From Neospora caninum Liverpool (Eukaryota > Apicomplexa > Conoidasida > Eucoccidiorida > Sarcocystidae), in contig NC_018396.1 in the NCBI RefSeq assembly GCF_000208865.1, forward strand, positions 1,636,630-1,700,629: 64,000 nucleotides of DNA, read 5' to 3'. This document shows positions 12,601-29,826 of this stretch, piece by piece. The first letter of the stretch is position 1. Each line of letters begins with the position of its first letter. The position numbers were made by a program, and so were the translations under genes. Under the pieces are notes generated by a model, which saw nothing but the letters and a program-made list of their open reading frames with translations, did not search any database and had not been told where the DNA came from.

Positions 12601-14389
12601 GTTTCAAAGTAATTCTCGCCCTCTCTGCTGGACTGAAAAAGCCGCAACGCACAGAAAAGAAAAGAAAGACGTTAGGATGAGAAATCTACAGGGAGAAGAG
12701 GGAGAGAAACAATCCCCGCAGAAATCTTCAGTTCGCGCCTCTCGCCGACGACGCTGAGGTGCGACCTAGAAAACACGATATGCGAGATGGGCCTCCGCCG
12801 CCTGTATAGTTCCGTCACATAAAAATAAGTACACAAATAGATATTTAGAAGTGCGTACATGCATATGCACACACATACACATATAAATACCTATAAATGT
12901 GTATGTACTCATGTATTTATGTATACTGATCTAGACGTGTGAAGTGACAGCCGCAAAACGCATGCGTGTGCATCGACAGCCCGGCTCTGCATTCGCCAGG
13001 CAGCCGTTGACCACCCGCAGAGAAGTATATGCGAGATTTGATTACACATTCGGAGACGGAGAGACGGGGACAAATCGCTGAATGGATAGGCAGGCACCAG
13101 GAAACGGTTGCAGCGATAGGTGTATTCACCCAGTTCTGACATGCATAGATATAGATGCAAATCTGTAGACAAACGGTGTTCTACATGTATAAATATGGAT
13201 GGGGAGGTATATACATGGTTGTCGGTATGTAAACTGTGGAACTATGAAGATATAGTTTGTCTCGGCTGCTCTGTTTCGAGTTTTTCGTCCTGTTCATCCG
13301 TGTCTTCTCTTCCTTCTTCAGCTTAAAGAAGGGAGACTCCCACCTGGACGACGCCGATGCAGAAGAGGGCTAGCACCGCCAAGAAAATGCCTGAAAAGCG
13401 GTTGATCGAGAGGAAATTCGAGAAAAAAGCGTGTACGTTTAGAAAGAAAAACACCCCGACACGGACCCCGCAAGAGGTACAGACCGTTTCGCTTCACCCG
13501 GAAGAGACAAGTGACGCCCAAACCAAAGACCAGACAAAGACGAGGAAAATACGAAGAACGACACAAGGACGAACAAGAGGAAGAATACCAAACAGAGCAT
13601 GCGCGGAAGAACAAGCGGAAGAGTGGGAAACGCGCTACATGGGTGACAGGAACTATGGAACCTGGATTCAGCTTACCATTTCTGTTTGATCGTTTGTTCC
13701 ACGACCGTTCTGAAGAGGAACGCAAAAGAAGAAGCGCGACGCACGCAAGTGAAATCAAGGCTCCTCCAAGGCAAAACAAAAGACGAAGATAAACGTCTAC
13801 CGAGAAATCAACGCAGACAGCACATTCCAATAAAGGTATCTGACGCGCGTATGCACGCGCACAAATAGAGATATTTTTCCAGGTACATCTATAGTTCTAT
13901 GTATTCTCGCACATGCGGGGCAAAAGGCAGATCTGGGAGCACGGAGATGGCCACGGCTCAGATACAGCTGTACGCGCAGCCGTCCCTTGCACCAGGCTGA
14001 GATGTCCACGGGGCGAGAGATAGCGAGAAGAGAGAAGGAAATGTGTGGAGAAAGACCACAGCGAAGTACAGTCAAAGGAAGACACGAACTCGATGCGAAG
14101 CGCGAAAGCCCCAGAGACCGACTGATCGACAAAAGACAGTGCACTCGAAGAGAAAAATGCAGAACAACCAGGTAAAAAGGACAAGGAGAGGGAGAAGAAG
14201 GAGAGGGAGAAGAAGGAGAGGGAGAAGAAGGAGAGGGAGACGGAGGAGAGGGAGAAGGAGGAGAGGGAGAAGGAGGAGAGGGAGAAGAAGCTGAAGGGCG
14301 CGTGAATTTGCGACGCTGCGCGTACCTGGACTGGTGACCCATCTCGTGAGGGGAACAACGAAGAACATGTGAAAAATTAGGTCTTCCAT
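9614..14389 (-). CDS. Membrane-anchored J-domain (DnaJ/Hsp40) co-chaperone
   Basis: Nine exons: 14389-14326, 13709-13677, 13390-13344, 12632-12525, 12274-12224, 11997-11809, 11307-11048, 10603-10231, 9757-9614; 422 aa with every phase matching. A hydrophobic segment (~34-47) precedes the J domain (residues ~54-112: YFETLGVAPNAS, then HPD at 83-85, then EIFEKIRQAQEVL). A second strong transmembrane stretch (~134-155) and further hydrophobic helices (~165-225) follow, then a polar tail ending in an acidic/Trp-containing segment. J domains stimulate Hsp70 ATPase through HPD. With membrane helices on both sides, an ER-membrane (ERdj/Sec63-like) or other organellar-membrane role is inferred. There is no Gly/Phe region or zinc-finger domain, so it is a type III J protein. 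Exons 1-3 are short and rest mainly on phase agreement. Confidence 0.82.
10100..10122. repeat. Poly-C run
   Basis: An uninterrupted C homopolymer of about 20 bases lies in the last intron of the J-domain gene. It is likely length-variable and prone to sequencing error. Confidence 0.85.
11461..11749. repeat. 21-bp intronic minisatellite (about 13 copies)
   Basis: The unit reads about GCAAAGAACAACGAGCGAAG plus one base, with a G/A variant (CAAAGAAC versus CAAAACAC) alternating between copies, and one shortened junction near 11,650. The array sits in the intron between exons 6 and 7 of the J-domain gene. Because 21 is a multiple of three it stays open in several frames, which produces long but meaningless open frames. 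Confidence 0.9.
12365..12455. repeat. ~37-bp direct repeat in J-domain gene intron
   Basis: Two full copies and one partial copy of a unit beginning AAAAGGAGACAGTGGGG and ending GACAGACGGCAG lie in the intron separating the HP and D codons of the J-domain HPD motif. Confidence 0.8.
14175..14292. repeat. GGAGAGGGAGAAG purine repeat in intron 1 of J-domain gene
   Basis: This is a 12-bp-type purine array (GAGGGAGAAGGA variants, about nine copies) directly downstream of exon 1 on the minus strand. It is non-coding in the model. Confidence 0.85.
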
Positions 14390-15938
14390 CTTTCCTCGCG
14401 GTTTACAGAGAAGAGGATTTCGAGAAGCAGGTTGGAGTGGCGCGAAACCGAGGCGGCATCAGGCCCAGAAGCCGCCAGGAAACAGCGCGAGCTTGGCCTT
14501 CCTAGCAGGACCTTAGTGAGGCATTTCTCGCGCAGAAAAAACGCGTCCTTCGCGCCGACACAGGCAGCCTCTCCCGCCTGAAAACGCGCGCGAGCGATCT
14601 CCGAGGCAAACGCGGACGACCGACGCAGCGGCAAGACAGTGCGGCGAAAAGAACGATGGGACGAGCGGGCGAGCAGAGAGAGAAAACGACGGAAGCACAA
14701 AGGAAGGAACGGAGAAAAGAGAGAAGAAATGGAAACGAGAAGCAAACGAGAAGGAAACGAGAGGTAAAGGAAACCAGGACGACGACAAAACGGAAGAGAG
14801 CGAGAAGAGAGAGCGAAAAGAGAGAGAGAAGAGAGAGAGAAGAGAGCGAGAGAAGAACGGGGGACGGCGACGCGGAGCTCGGAGGATTTTCGAGGGCCCG
14901 CCGAGTCGCGGAGGAAGCGAAAACACTTTTGCTTCTTTGTCGGCTGTTTTCCCGAGGAAGAAAACGTCTTCCAACCAGGGGAAAACGGGGAGAAGCGGCG
15001 CGCGCGCGGGATGTCTTCTCTCGACATGCGCAGCTGAGAGTTTCAAGAAATTCACGCCAACCCGTTTTGCGCGGGCTCTGAGTCAGCGCAGAGAGGATTG
15101 GGAGAAGAAGGCCGCGTGTGTCCCTCTTGGCACAAATCTCTTTCTTTCCCGAAAGGGATCCTGGTGAAGACAAGTGGATGCTCGGGTTGTTCTCTCGCGG
15201 TTTCCTCCCTTCGCCTCTCCTCTCCCCAGCCTCCGCCCCAGAGAACGCGCGCGCCTTCCTCTCTGACGGCGCGTTCTCGCGCGTCGAGCGGTGACTGTGC
15301 GAAGCCCAGATCTCGCTTTCAAAACGCCATTTGCGGGTCTTGCGTCTCTCGTGTGCACACGTTTCCGCGCTCGCCTCTCTTCTTTTTTTTTGCGTCTCGG
15401 ACGACTAGCTGAAGACCGGCCTTAGGTTTGTGTAGAAAATCTGGCGGAAGGGGGAAGAAACGCGGCGCAAAGACAAAAGTGCGAAACCTGGACGCGGTCA
15501 CGGGTTTTTCTCAGCGTGGTGACGTTCTTTTCGTCGATTTCCCCTTTCTCCCCTTGAACTCTGCTCGTCCTTCGTGAAAGAGAAGAGCGAAAATCCGCCC
15601 CTCTCGTCGCGAGTCGCGGAAACACGCCTGCCACAAAAGTTCCGCGTGTGTGCGTCTCCCTCTCCGCGTGGCCCTGGCCAGCTTGCTTCGTCCGTTTTTC
15701 CGAACGAAGCACACGAACGACAAACCACAGGGAAAGGGAAAGGAAAACGAGATCTTCCTCTCTCTTCCTGTGATTCTCTGTCCTTCATCATTTCCTCCTT
15801 CCCTCTTCCTGTGATTCTCTGTCCTTCATCATTTCCTCCTTCCCTCTTCGTCCTCAGGCACACCGCGGCACTCTTCGCTTCGTTCGCTGCCTCGACTGCG
15901 TCCAGTTCTTCGCTCCTCATTCAGGTTTCCCTTTCAGG
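14390..15938. other. Divergent intergenic region between J-domain gene and amino-acid transporter
   Basis: Start codons of the two genes face away from each other across 1.55 kb. The left half is a purine-rich tract (14,640-14,860) and the right half is pyrimidine-rich, probably holding both promoters and 5' UTRs. Long open frames on either strand here are composition artefacts (Ser/Leu/Phe or Arg/Glu only). Confidence 0.5.
15762..15843. repeat. 41-bp tandem duplication in transporter 5' leader
   Basis: Two perfect 41-bp copies (beginning CTCTTCCTGTGATTCTCTG) lie head to tail and end about 95 bases before the transporter ATG. They are pyrimidine-rich and probably within the 5' UTR. Confidence 0.9.
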
Positions 15939-21604
<5,666 letters not shown>

Positions 21605-24529
21605 CTGTCTCTTCTTTGCGGAGGCGCAGCGGCGGAAGCAGAGAGGCAAGAACGGAGCTACAAGGCAACCGCAAGAAGATGGAGAGAAATCCTCCCATCC
21701 ATGCGTTTCCGCTGGCCTATATGCTCTCCCCGCGAATGTGCTGCTGCATAGCGGAGAAGCCCACGAAACGCGCCGTGCACTTGAAACTCTTCTCGACGGA
21801 AAGCGCGTTCGCTCATCTCTCTGTACCGAAACGGAGGACAGTCTGCATGTCCACATGGAGCTGAGCTGATTTTTGTCTTCACGTGCGCGCGTAATGAAAA
21901 AGAAAGAGCATCTGCGTGCGTCCTTTGTCGGGTTGGCTCAGATGCGGAGCGCCGGAGCAGTCTCTCTCCCTGCATTCCGGTCCCCGTCCCTTTCCGCGCT
22001 CTCTTTGCGCTCAGCCCGCGGCCTTTTTCCTTCTCTTTTTGTCCACGAGAAAACCCTCTGCCTCCCCCCCCCCCCCGGAGAGAGACGCCCACGCGAACGC
22101 GCAGGCTGCCCCGTTCATTCGTGGCGCTCGGTTTTGGGGCGATCTGTGGGCGTCGAAACGGTTGGAGGTCCAGGCGCCTGTATCTCTCTCAGACGCACGG
22201 ATCTGCGGTCTCTCCTTTCGGCCGCTCGCTTTTTCTCGTGCGGGACTGCAGCGCCTGGGCGTAGTTTTCTCTCAAGGAATCGCAGAGTCTTTTCGCGCGG
22301 TTCTCCGGCGGCATCCCTCTTGCGCGGCGCTCGCCCGCGCCTGCGTCCAAGGTCTGCAAATCCCTCTCTTTCCTCGCAGGTCGCCGACAGTGCGTTGAGG
22401 AGTCTCACTTGTCAATGGTGCGAAGACGCGGGCTCGCCAGCTCTGCTTGACCGCCCGTGGTTGTCTTTTCAGTGCTTTCGAACGTCCCAAAAGATCGGGA
22501 TTCTTCCGCGGGAGACCTCTGGCGGTTTACGAGAGCCTGCGAGCTCGCTCGCGGTGGCGTTCAAAATAGCGAACGCCGCGAGGGACGTGTCCTCCAGAGT
22601 CCTCTGGAGTGTCTTGTTAAAGCAGTCCGTGAATGAAGTCGTGCATTTGTCTTCGCTCCTGTCTCCTTTTCCGACCAGTGTTCGTTTTGTGCGGGGTGTC
22701 GAGGCGGCGCTCTCGGGGACTGCGGACCGGCATTTCCCGCAGACAGCTGTTGGGCCGGAAGCTTTTCTGCATTTGAAACAGCGGGGACAGGCAGATTCGA
22801 CAGACGCGTGTGTCTGGGACGGGTCTCGAGTCGAGACGCTCGTCCTGTCGAGTGGCCAGAAACCACGTCGGTGGGGCGCGTGCCCAACGGGGAAGTCGCA
22901 AAACGCCTGTTATGCACCGGTTCCCTCACTCTCTAAAATCGTTGTGTCATGTGCGACATTCCGGTCCCTCCGGAAACCCACATGGAGGCACGGAGAGACC
23001 GAGTCGAAGAACGCCACACGGCTTGGCAAATGAGTTGGTCGGCGTGGTCGGAAGCGCGCAGGAGTGTGTTGCGGGCAGATGCGAGGCGGCGTGGAAAGTG
23101 AAAAAGTGCATGCGTCTGGAGTCTCGGTGGGCCACAGCCCTCCGAGAAGCAAAGGAATGAAAAGTGATTCTGCCTTTGCAGCAACGCGGAAACGAGTCAG
23201 CACGGGATGCGGACAGGAGCGGCTTCCGCGTCGGGCGTGTGCTTCGACGTGCGACGCAAATTCCGAAATTTGGTTTCTCTCTAAAAGTGGCGAGCAGCGA
23301 CGGAAGCCCCAGAGGCCTGGAATCGTCGCGAAAAACACTCCTGCCTAGTGAAGCCTGTGCACCGTCTGTGACAAGTTCTCGGGGGCAAACGCCCTTCTCC
23401 AGCTGGGACACGTCTACCAACCACGCAGCAAACGTCCCTGTAACGAAACGGCACGGGTTCAAACGCCAAAGGGCTACCTCCAAGATCTTTTCGTTCGGCG
23501 TGGTTTCCAGGAGCGACGTATAAAACGAAATCAGTCGGAATTTGTGAACTAGCGTCTGCGACCTATGGCCACATCACAAGCATACTCATCTACATAAACG
23601 TAGTGTTGTGTTCGTCGTTCGAACGCACACGTTTGTTTGCATATTTATCGAGAGACCGTTTTCCGACCCACTGCGCGTTCTGTCCTGTAAGACTGCGCCG
23701 CCTTTTGAAAATGTCGAGTTCGCGAGTTCCGCCGCGGAACCTCTCCGCGCGGGCTCCTGCTGAGAAGACACTCGAGCAGGCGTGTCCGCGCAGTTAGAAA
23801 CCACCCGAGAGTCTCTCTCTCTCTCGCGAGGCGAAAAGTGCGAATAGGCTGAGCAGCGCACACACACCTAGGCTTGTTTTCCCTTCTGTCGAGACTTTCG
23901 GGACCCGCTTCTCTCGTTTCCCCCGAGAGTCCCGCAGGAGACTCGACGAAAACGAGAACGTGGTCGCGCGCCGATGATTGCGTGTGGAGCGTAACGGTAG
24001 ACACGGTACTCGAGACGGCGCACATTTTCTCTCAAACAACCCCAGACGCCAGTTCAAAAGTAGTTCCAGGTCGCGATAAAAACCTACACACCTTGTCCGT
24101 GCCTTTTTTTCCTGCGGGAAGTTTTCACGCATGCTTCTCCTTGTTTCCCTCCCGCGCACTGGGAACAGCGAGGACGCCGTGCACTGTGGAGGGCCGAAAC
24201 CGAAAAACACACATTTTCAGGACCAAAACGGTCCGCCTCCCTCCTTTCAAAGAGATACTACACGTGCAGACTGCCGCACCTCTCCCTGCATACAACAGAA
24301 CTTGAACTTTCTTTCGGTGGCCAGCGAAGCACCCAGGAACGCAAAATGAACTCTCCTCTCCCCTCGCAGGACTGTTCGCGACCAGGCGAGGGCGAGACGA
24401 GAAAGGCCGAGAACGCGTGGCTCTCTCTACTGTACAAACTCCCGCCTCAGACTCCGAGAGAGGTGGACGGCTCTCGTTTTCTCCGAGAGCCCTTCACCTT
24501 GCGATCTCCACCTCTTCACTGACTCCACT
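21605..24529. other. Convergent intergenic region (transporter / RBR ligase)
   Basis: This holds the 3' UTRs of two convergent genes. An open frame of about 380 codons on the plus strand (ATG near 21,894, ending 23,033) is the longest here, but its composition is Arg/Ser/Leu-rich, it shows no motif and has no splice partners. I do not call it. A poly-C run is at about 22,065-22,077. Confidence 0.45.
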
Positions 24530-27091
24530 TTACACGCGTTTGGGCGCAGCTTCGGCGCCTCGAGCATGTTTGGTCGCGCGGGCCGGGAGTTCCTTGTCGG
24601 GCGCTGCGGACGGCGCCCGCCGTCGCCTACCCGCCTTCCCTTCGTTCTCGCCAGACTCCTCTTTCTGGTTCGTTTTCGCCACCCGAGCAGACCGGCTGCT
24701 TCCTCGACTCTCGGCGCGCCTCCGTCCCCCCAACTTCTCTGTCTCCGACGCTCGTCGGTGGCGAGCAGCAGCCGGGGTCCGCGGGCCTGGCGGGGCCGGT
24801 CTGCCGAGTCTCGCCCCTGTCTGCGGTTCCTCGAAGAGACTCACGTGCTCTCGCTTCCCGCGCCGACTGGCTGCAGTCGGCGCAGGCGTATGCGCAGTCG
24901 CAGGCCACTGGGCAGGGTTCCGGTCGCGCGACGCTCCAGAGCCTTCGGCCTCCGCGCTCCCCGCTCGCCTGCGGGGCTGCGTGGACTGACGAACTTCCTC
25001 GAGAGAGAGGAAGCCGTGGCCTTGGACTTCCACGCAGCCGCAGGTCGCATTCGGAGTGCCGCAGCTGCAGGCAACACAGACGGGACAGAAACAGAAACGC
25101 GTGAGTCGCCGAAAGGCTCCAACGAACCAAAAAGTGTGCCGCCTCGAGTCGCGCCACAGCCGCTTGCAGAGCGTTTTCGTTCTCCACTTACACGTAACAA
25201 AATTTGTAGCCGCACCGACAGCGCATGCGGTGACACCCTGTCTCCAAGTGAACGGTCGCGCCGCACTGCATGCAGTCCCGTAGATTCTCCGCCTGCGAGA
25301 GACCAAAGCACACGGGTTGCCCAACGTGGGTGTACGGAGCGCGCCTGCTGGAGAACCCTGAGGCGGCTGCGTCTGCGCGCCTGCGCAAGATCCTTTGCCC
25401 CTCGCAACGCACCTTTTTGTACTCTTCGAAGGCGGAATCGACTCGGCGCAACTCTCTCCAAAAGCACAGCTTCTTCCTCGGGACTCGGCCCGCTCCCGCG
25501 CCGCCTCCTTTCTTCGCGCTCGCCCCCAAACGCGGCGCACAGGTCGCGGGGTTCTGCATCGCCCACGCTTGCTCGCAGCTCGCCTCTTCGTGTGCGGCAG
25601 CGCCGCAAATCAAGCACCTGCGAAGGGCGGAATTGGGGACAGAGCTCAGGTCATGGGAGTACGCCGGGGACACCGGCGACACGCGGGAGAGTAGACGCCA
25701 CCCCCGACAAGTGGTGTGTGTGAAGGCGTCGGAGTCTCACCTTCGCTTGCACTTGGGGCACGGTTCTCCGCCTCGGCGTTCGGCTTCGTCGCTTGGCCAC
25801 TCCGCATCGACAGGCCACCAGAAGGCGTACCCGCAGTCTAGAGAGACACGGCAATCGCAAACGAAACGCGGTGGCGACGCAAAGAGACGCCTGTGTGGAT
25901 CGACGGCTGCTCGCGCAAGTCCTGGATCACCGAAATACGCGACCTGAGACTCGTCCAGCCCGCGCGAGGCGCTCACTTACCCGGGTCCATGCATCGCACG
26001 ACGTCTCCGGCTGTGTCGGCGTACGCTTCGAACTCTCTTTGCAAGTAGACGCCGTACAGTTCCTGTCCCTCTTTGTTAGTTTCAGTCCCAGACCTGTGGG
26101 TAGGCTGGGCGGGTGCGGCCGCGCATCGCTGCGGCTGGTTTTCCTTTTGCACAGATTCGCAGTCGGAGGCGTCGCGGCGGGACCGCCGAATCACTGCGGC
26201 CGCCGCGACAGCCAGAGAGCTGGCAGGCGGGGGTGCGTTGCCCTCGAGTCCCAGATCGGACGAGGAAGGCGTCGAAAACCAGGAGGCCGTCGTGCTCCCA
26301 TCGTCCTTTCGCGTCTCCCTCCGGTTCCTCGCTGCGACGGCCGACGCCAGGGTTGAGGTCGACAGAGGCACCGACTCGGAGGCACCTTCCGCGTGTTGGC
26401 GCTCTCCCAGGAACAGATCCTCAGCGCAGGCCGCGGCCGCGTCCTCCGCCGGAGAGAGGAGTAGGCGGCGAATGACGCTCTGCGGAACGGCTCTTCGGCA
26501 GTCGGGCAGCGGACATCGAAGAATGGCTGCGCCGGGGTCTGCATCGTCGCGGGCGGGGGAACTGGACACTTGGTAGTTCTGGAGCGAAAAGGTTACGTAC
26601 TGGCGAAGGCAGACTGTGTGCAGGCGATGGGGCACGCCCGCGCTCGCGGCGGGGGGGCCCTCCTGCGAGACCCGACGTGGCTTTGTTCGGGTGGACGGAC
26701 CAGCGGAAACGTCATCGGTTCCTTGCGAAAAACACCCTAGGTCGATGCAGCTGTCAGTAGCGAGCATCGGCTCCAAGCAAATGCTGCACTGAAGCGGCTT
26801 CGGACCGGAGTCGCGAGTGGAGGCCTCCTCGCGCTGCGCGACACACCGTGCACGCGTCGGAGGCGACGCGGGCCGACGCGTCTCTGAAGGAAACGTAGCC
26901 GGCGGCTCTTGAGCGGCAAGCAACCCTGACTCTTCGCGGCCCCTTCCCCCTTTCGCGGAGGTTGTTTGGCGAAGCACGCCTCCGAATGCTTGCAGGAGGT
27001 CTCTCGCGCTCCGGAGTTTCGGCTTTGTTTTGCACGCATCCGGCCGAGTCCCCAGCGGATGGTCTTGACGAAAAAGGCCCTTCCTCTCCAT
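24530..27091 (-). CDS. RING-between-RING (RBR) E3 ubiquitin ligase
   Basis: Four exons: 27091-25981, 25837-25741, 25617-25192, 25064-24530; 722 aa with phases consistent. RING1 (~102-199) starts CSICLEP, with HTVC and CPLPDC as later zinc ligands and a ~40-residue insertion. The IBR (~366-425) reads CMDPDCGYAFWWP...CPKCKRRCLICG. RING2 (~515-547) reads CMQCGATVHLETGCHRMRC then CRCGYKFCYVCG. The Cys in TGCHRM occupies the position of the RBR catalytic cysteine that forms the thioester with ubiquitin. RBR ligases act by a RING/HECT hybrid mechanism. The N-terminal 100 residues, the RING1-IBR linker (~200 residues) and the C-terminal ~160 residues are low-complexity. No UBL, UBA or Ariadne domain is visible, so it fits neither parkin nor Ariadne. 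Substrate and location are unknown. IBR and RING2 are separated by an unusually long ~85-residue linker. Confidence 0.88.
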
Positions 27092-29316
27092 GGTGAAGTC
27101 AAGGCGCGATCATCGAAGCCACTCAACAAACACGAGTTGGACGCACGAGCAACGCGCGCGCATGGCCACGGAGGTAGCCTTCGCGGCCTGGCGACACCGG
27201 AGTGGGCGGCTACAAACACAACTCCCCCGAAAAACATAAGCGCGGCGGTCAGGATCTAGCAGCTCTCCGTTCGAAGGGTAAAATTTACAACACGCAACAG
27301 AGTGTCGTCCACACACAACCGGTGACTTTTCGCCGCGGAGCGACAACCCGAGTGTCTCGCCCTTCCATTCGAGTCCGCCGTGAACGCGATGGGGTGTTGC
27401 GGCGTGTCCACGCAGAGTGATCGAAAACGCTTCTGCCCTACGGGTGCGTGTTCAAAGAAGTTCGCAGGCCGTCGCGCTCAGCCATTTGGGTTAGCCACGT
27501 CTCTCTGCGCTTAACCGGAAACAGCGCCTCGGTGCAAATACGCCTGGTCGTGGTGCTGAATGCCTATTCCGCAGAGGCCGCAGAAGGTAACGCACCAGGC
27601 AGTGGGTTTGTAGAAGGTTCCTGTCAGAGGATTCGAAGGAGACGGAAGACAGTGTCCAGTCGAAATCCAGCAGAGAGAGAGACACACACACAAAGCCACA
27701 AACCGACAGGGGTCTCAGGACGCAAACGGTGGCGCACGCAGCAATGCAGGAACAGCTCCAGCAACAAGTTGCTCCTTTTTACCTGGTGAAAAAACAACTC
27801 ACAATCGTTGTGAGCACAAGCCCAAAAAAACTGGACGTCAGCCGATTTGAGGAAAAGACACCCAATTGGAGTGTCCTGCATGCGCGCTGTTTTTGCCCCG
27901 TTCGTCTCCACTGGCTACGCAGGACGAGGAACGAATGGCGCGGACAAGCAGTTTCCTCACCGCTCACCCCAAAGGCAAAAAACATTCGTAAGGCGTCAGG
28001 TGTTTAAGGCGCACGCATAAATACTGGGAAAAGAGGCTTTCCCTCGAGCGAAGATGGGCAAGTGTGACGAAGCGTCCTTCCGGAACACAATGAAGACAGC
28101 ACAAAGTCAGGTAGATGCGCAAACGCACCGCCAGCGCCGGGCGTCCCGTTGAACAGATGTAAAATTCATGCGACACTGGTCGTTGACAAAGGCCTCCTCT
28201 ACATGTAGGCAGGAACAGAAAACCCGCGAATTTTGTCGGTATCGACTGGCAGGGATCTCCGTGCAAAGCCTCCGCCGCATGCCACAGCATTTGCAGAGAA
28301 GCCAGCGTAGCCAAAATCGTCGGCTAAGCCTCCAGCATCGACTGGCTAACTGCGCCAAGCTACAGTTCTTCGCAAGTGATTTGCCTTCACCGCTAGCACT
28401 GCGACGCAACTTTCCTCACGGGTCTTCGGTTACCATCTGCAGTGAAGACTGGAATTTCCACTAGGAGAAATGGTTCCGTGTTTGGAATTTTTAGCCCACC
28501 GTGTTTGCGTCATGCGCAGGGGCTGTAGCGCAATATTTCTTCTAGCAAGACGAGCCCCATGTGAGGGTTGACACTGTCATGTGCCTCAACCGTATAGCTT
28601 GGGAGAATTGTCTCGTCGTAAACGTGCATGTGCTCCATGTTGGAAGGGTTTTATCAAACTCGCAGTTTTCTGGGTACGATCTGTGGTGATTGCCGCAATA
28701 AGTCTCTGGTATGTGCATCTTATTTCCACTCGGTGGCGGGGCCGTCCGATTGAGAGCAGAAGCGACTTCCTGTTGCAGATTTGCCTTGCATCTGTGTTGA
28801 ACGTCCTCTTCGTATTCCACGGTACTTCGTAGAAGTTTTCCTGTGAGGTGTGTTTCGTCCAGCAAAAAAAATCTGGGGATCCTCAGTGTGAGCCAAGGGT
28901 AGACGTATCGTTTTGGTATCGCTTGGTCGGCCGGCACGGGTTCACCACCGGAGAGTATTCTGGAGCTTGCGCCAGCGGAGGCGAAAAAGAAGAGGGCTGT
29001 GGCGTTTTTCAGACTGGCAATTCGACAGATGTGAGCTCCTTACCGAATGGGGGAGCGGTTGGGTACGAGAACCTGTATTGCTGGGGCTACAGTCGTCGCC
29101 GCCTCCGTTCGTCAGCCACAATTCCGCAGTACTGCCTGGTTCCAGTGGCAAGTTAAACGGAGATATCCGTCCGGGCTAAAAAATATATTTGGTTGCTGCC
29201 GCCTAAATCTTCCACCTACGCCTCTTTGCCTATAGAGAAGAGAAGGGGGTTGCAGAAAGGGAAAAACAAGGACTCGTGCAGGGCTCTGTCAAGCGAGGTT
29301 CAGGGATCCGGCCACG
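27092..29316. other. Divergent intergenic region (RBR ligase / CAM3-like)
   Basis: Two start codons face away across 2.2 kb. From about 27.3 kb rightwards the purine/pyrimidine tracts and (TA)n runs of the left part disappear. A 131-codon open frame on the minus strand (28,937-28,542) lacks an ATG start but has balanced composition. It might be an isolated exon but is not assigned. Confidence 0.45.
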
Positions 29317-29826
29317 ATGGCAGAGTTTCAGTATCTTTGCAAGTTCTGTTTCACATTGATGGACGAGGATGGAGACGGCAAGGTTAAGGTATCCCAACTG
29401 GGGACTATGCTTCGCATGTTGGGGCAGATATGGTCGTACGCGTCCATTTTGACAGTGGAGAACGAGTTGGGCAACCGGCCAGTGACACTTGACACATTTC
29501 TTCGAATTGCTAAACAAAAGAGAATGGAAGAAGCGAAGGCTCGGAAGAAACCGATAAGCGAACAAATGATGAATATGTACGGCATTCCTTTCGATATAGG
29601 TCTGAGTAGAGATGAGATTAATGAACTCAAAGTTTGCTTTGATGTTTTCGATCCGGAGGGCCGGGGTGTTTGCTCAGTGAAGGACGTTAGTCAGGTACTT
29701 TCATGTCTGGGCGAACAGCTATCTCCATCGGATGTTGAAAAACTTTTGGCTTTGGAAAATTTAGATCGGGCAGAGCATCTACGATTTGCGGATTTCTGTG
29801 CCATATTCAGTCGATTGCAACAGTAG
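29317..29826 (+). CDS. CAM3: Calmodulin-like EF-hand protein (CAM3-like, conoid-type)
   Basis: This single exon of 169 codons is preceded by a good ATG context (CCACGATGG). It has the calmodulin two-lobe layout. EF-hand 1 (~12-40) has a canonical loop DEDGDGKVKVSQ, able to bind calcium. The second is degenerate. The central linker has helix-forming KQKRMEEAKARKK. EF-hand 3 (~105-133) has a loop DPEGRGVCSVKD with a poor fifth position, and the fourth is degenerate. The overall shape resembles myosin light chains and the divergent coccidian calmodulin-like proteins CAM1-3, of which CAM3 localises to the conoid and supports motility and invasion. The CAM3 assignment rests on the adjacent PKAc1 gene and recollection of gene order, so it is an inference. 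The absence of introns is unusual for this window. Confidence 0.85.
   Translation: MAEFQYLCKFCFTLMDEDGDGKVKVSQLGTMLRMLGQIWSYASILTVENELGNRPVTLDTFLRIAKQKRMEEAKARKKPISEQMMNMYGIPFDIGLSRDEINELKVCFDVFDPEGRGVCSVKDVSQVLSCLGEQLSPSDVEKLLALENLDRAEHLRFADFCAIFSRLQQ

Noticed and set aside
14377..15173. Overlapping minus-strand frames rich in Ser/Leu/Phe upstream of the J-domain gene
   Set aside because: Pure low-complexity translation of a purine/pyrimidine-biased intergenic tract, with no start context or splice partners.
21873..23033. Long plus-strand open frame (~386 codons) after the amino-acid transporter
   Set aside because: Begins at a non-ATG codon (first ATG about 21,894). It is Arg/Ser/Leu-rich with no motif or splice partners and lies where the 3' UTR is expected. 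GC-rich coccidian DNA gives such frames by chance.
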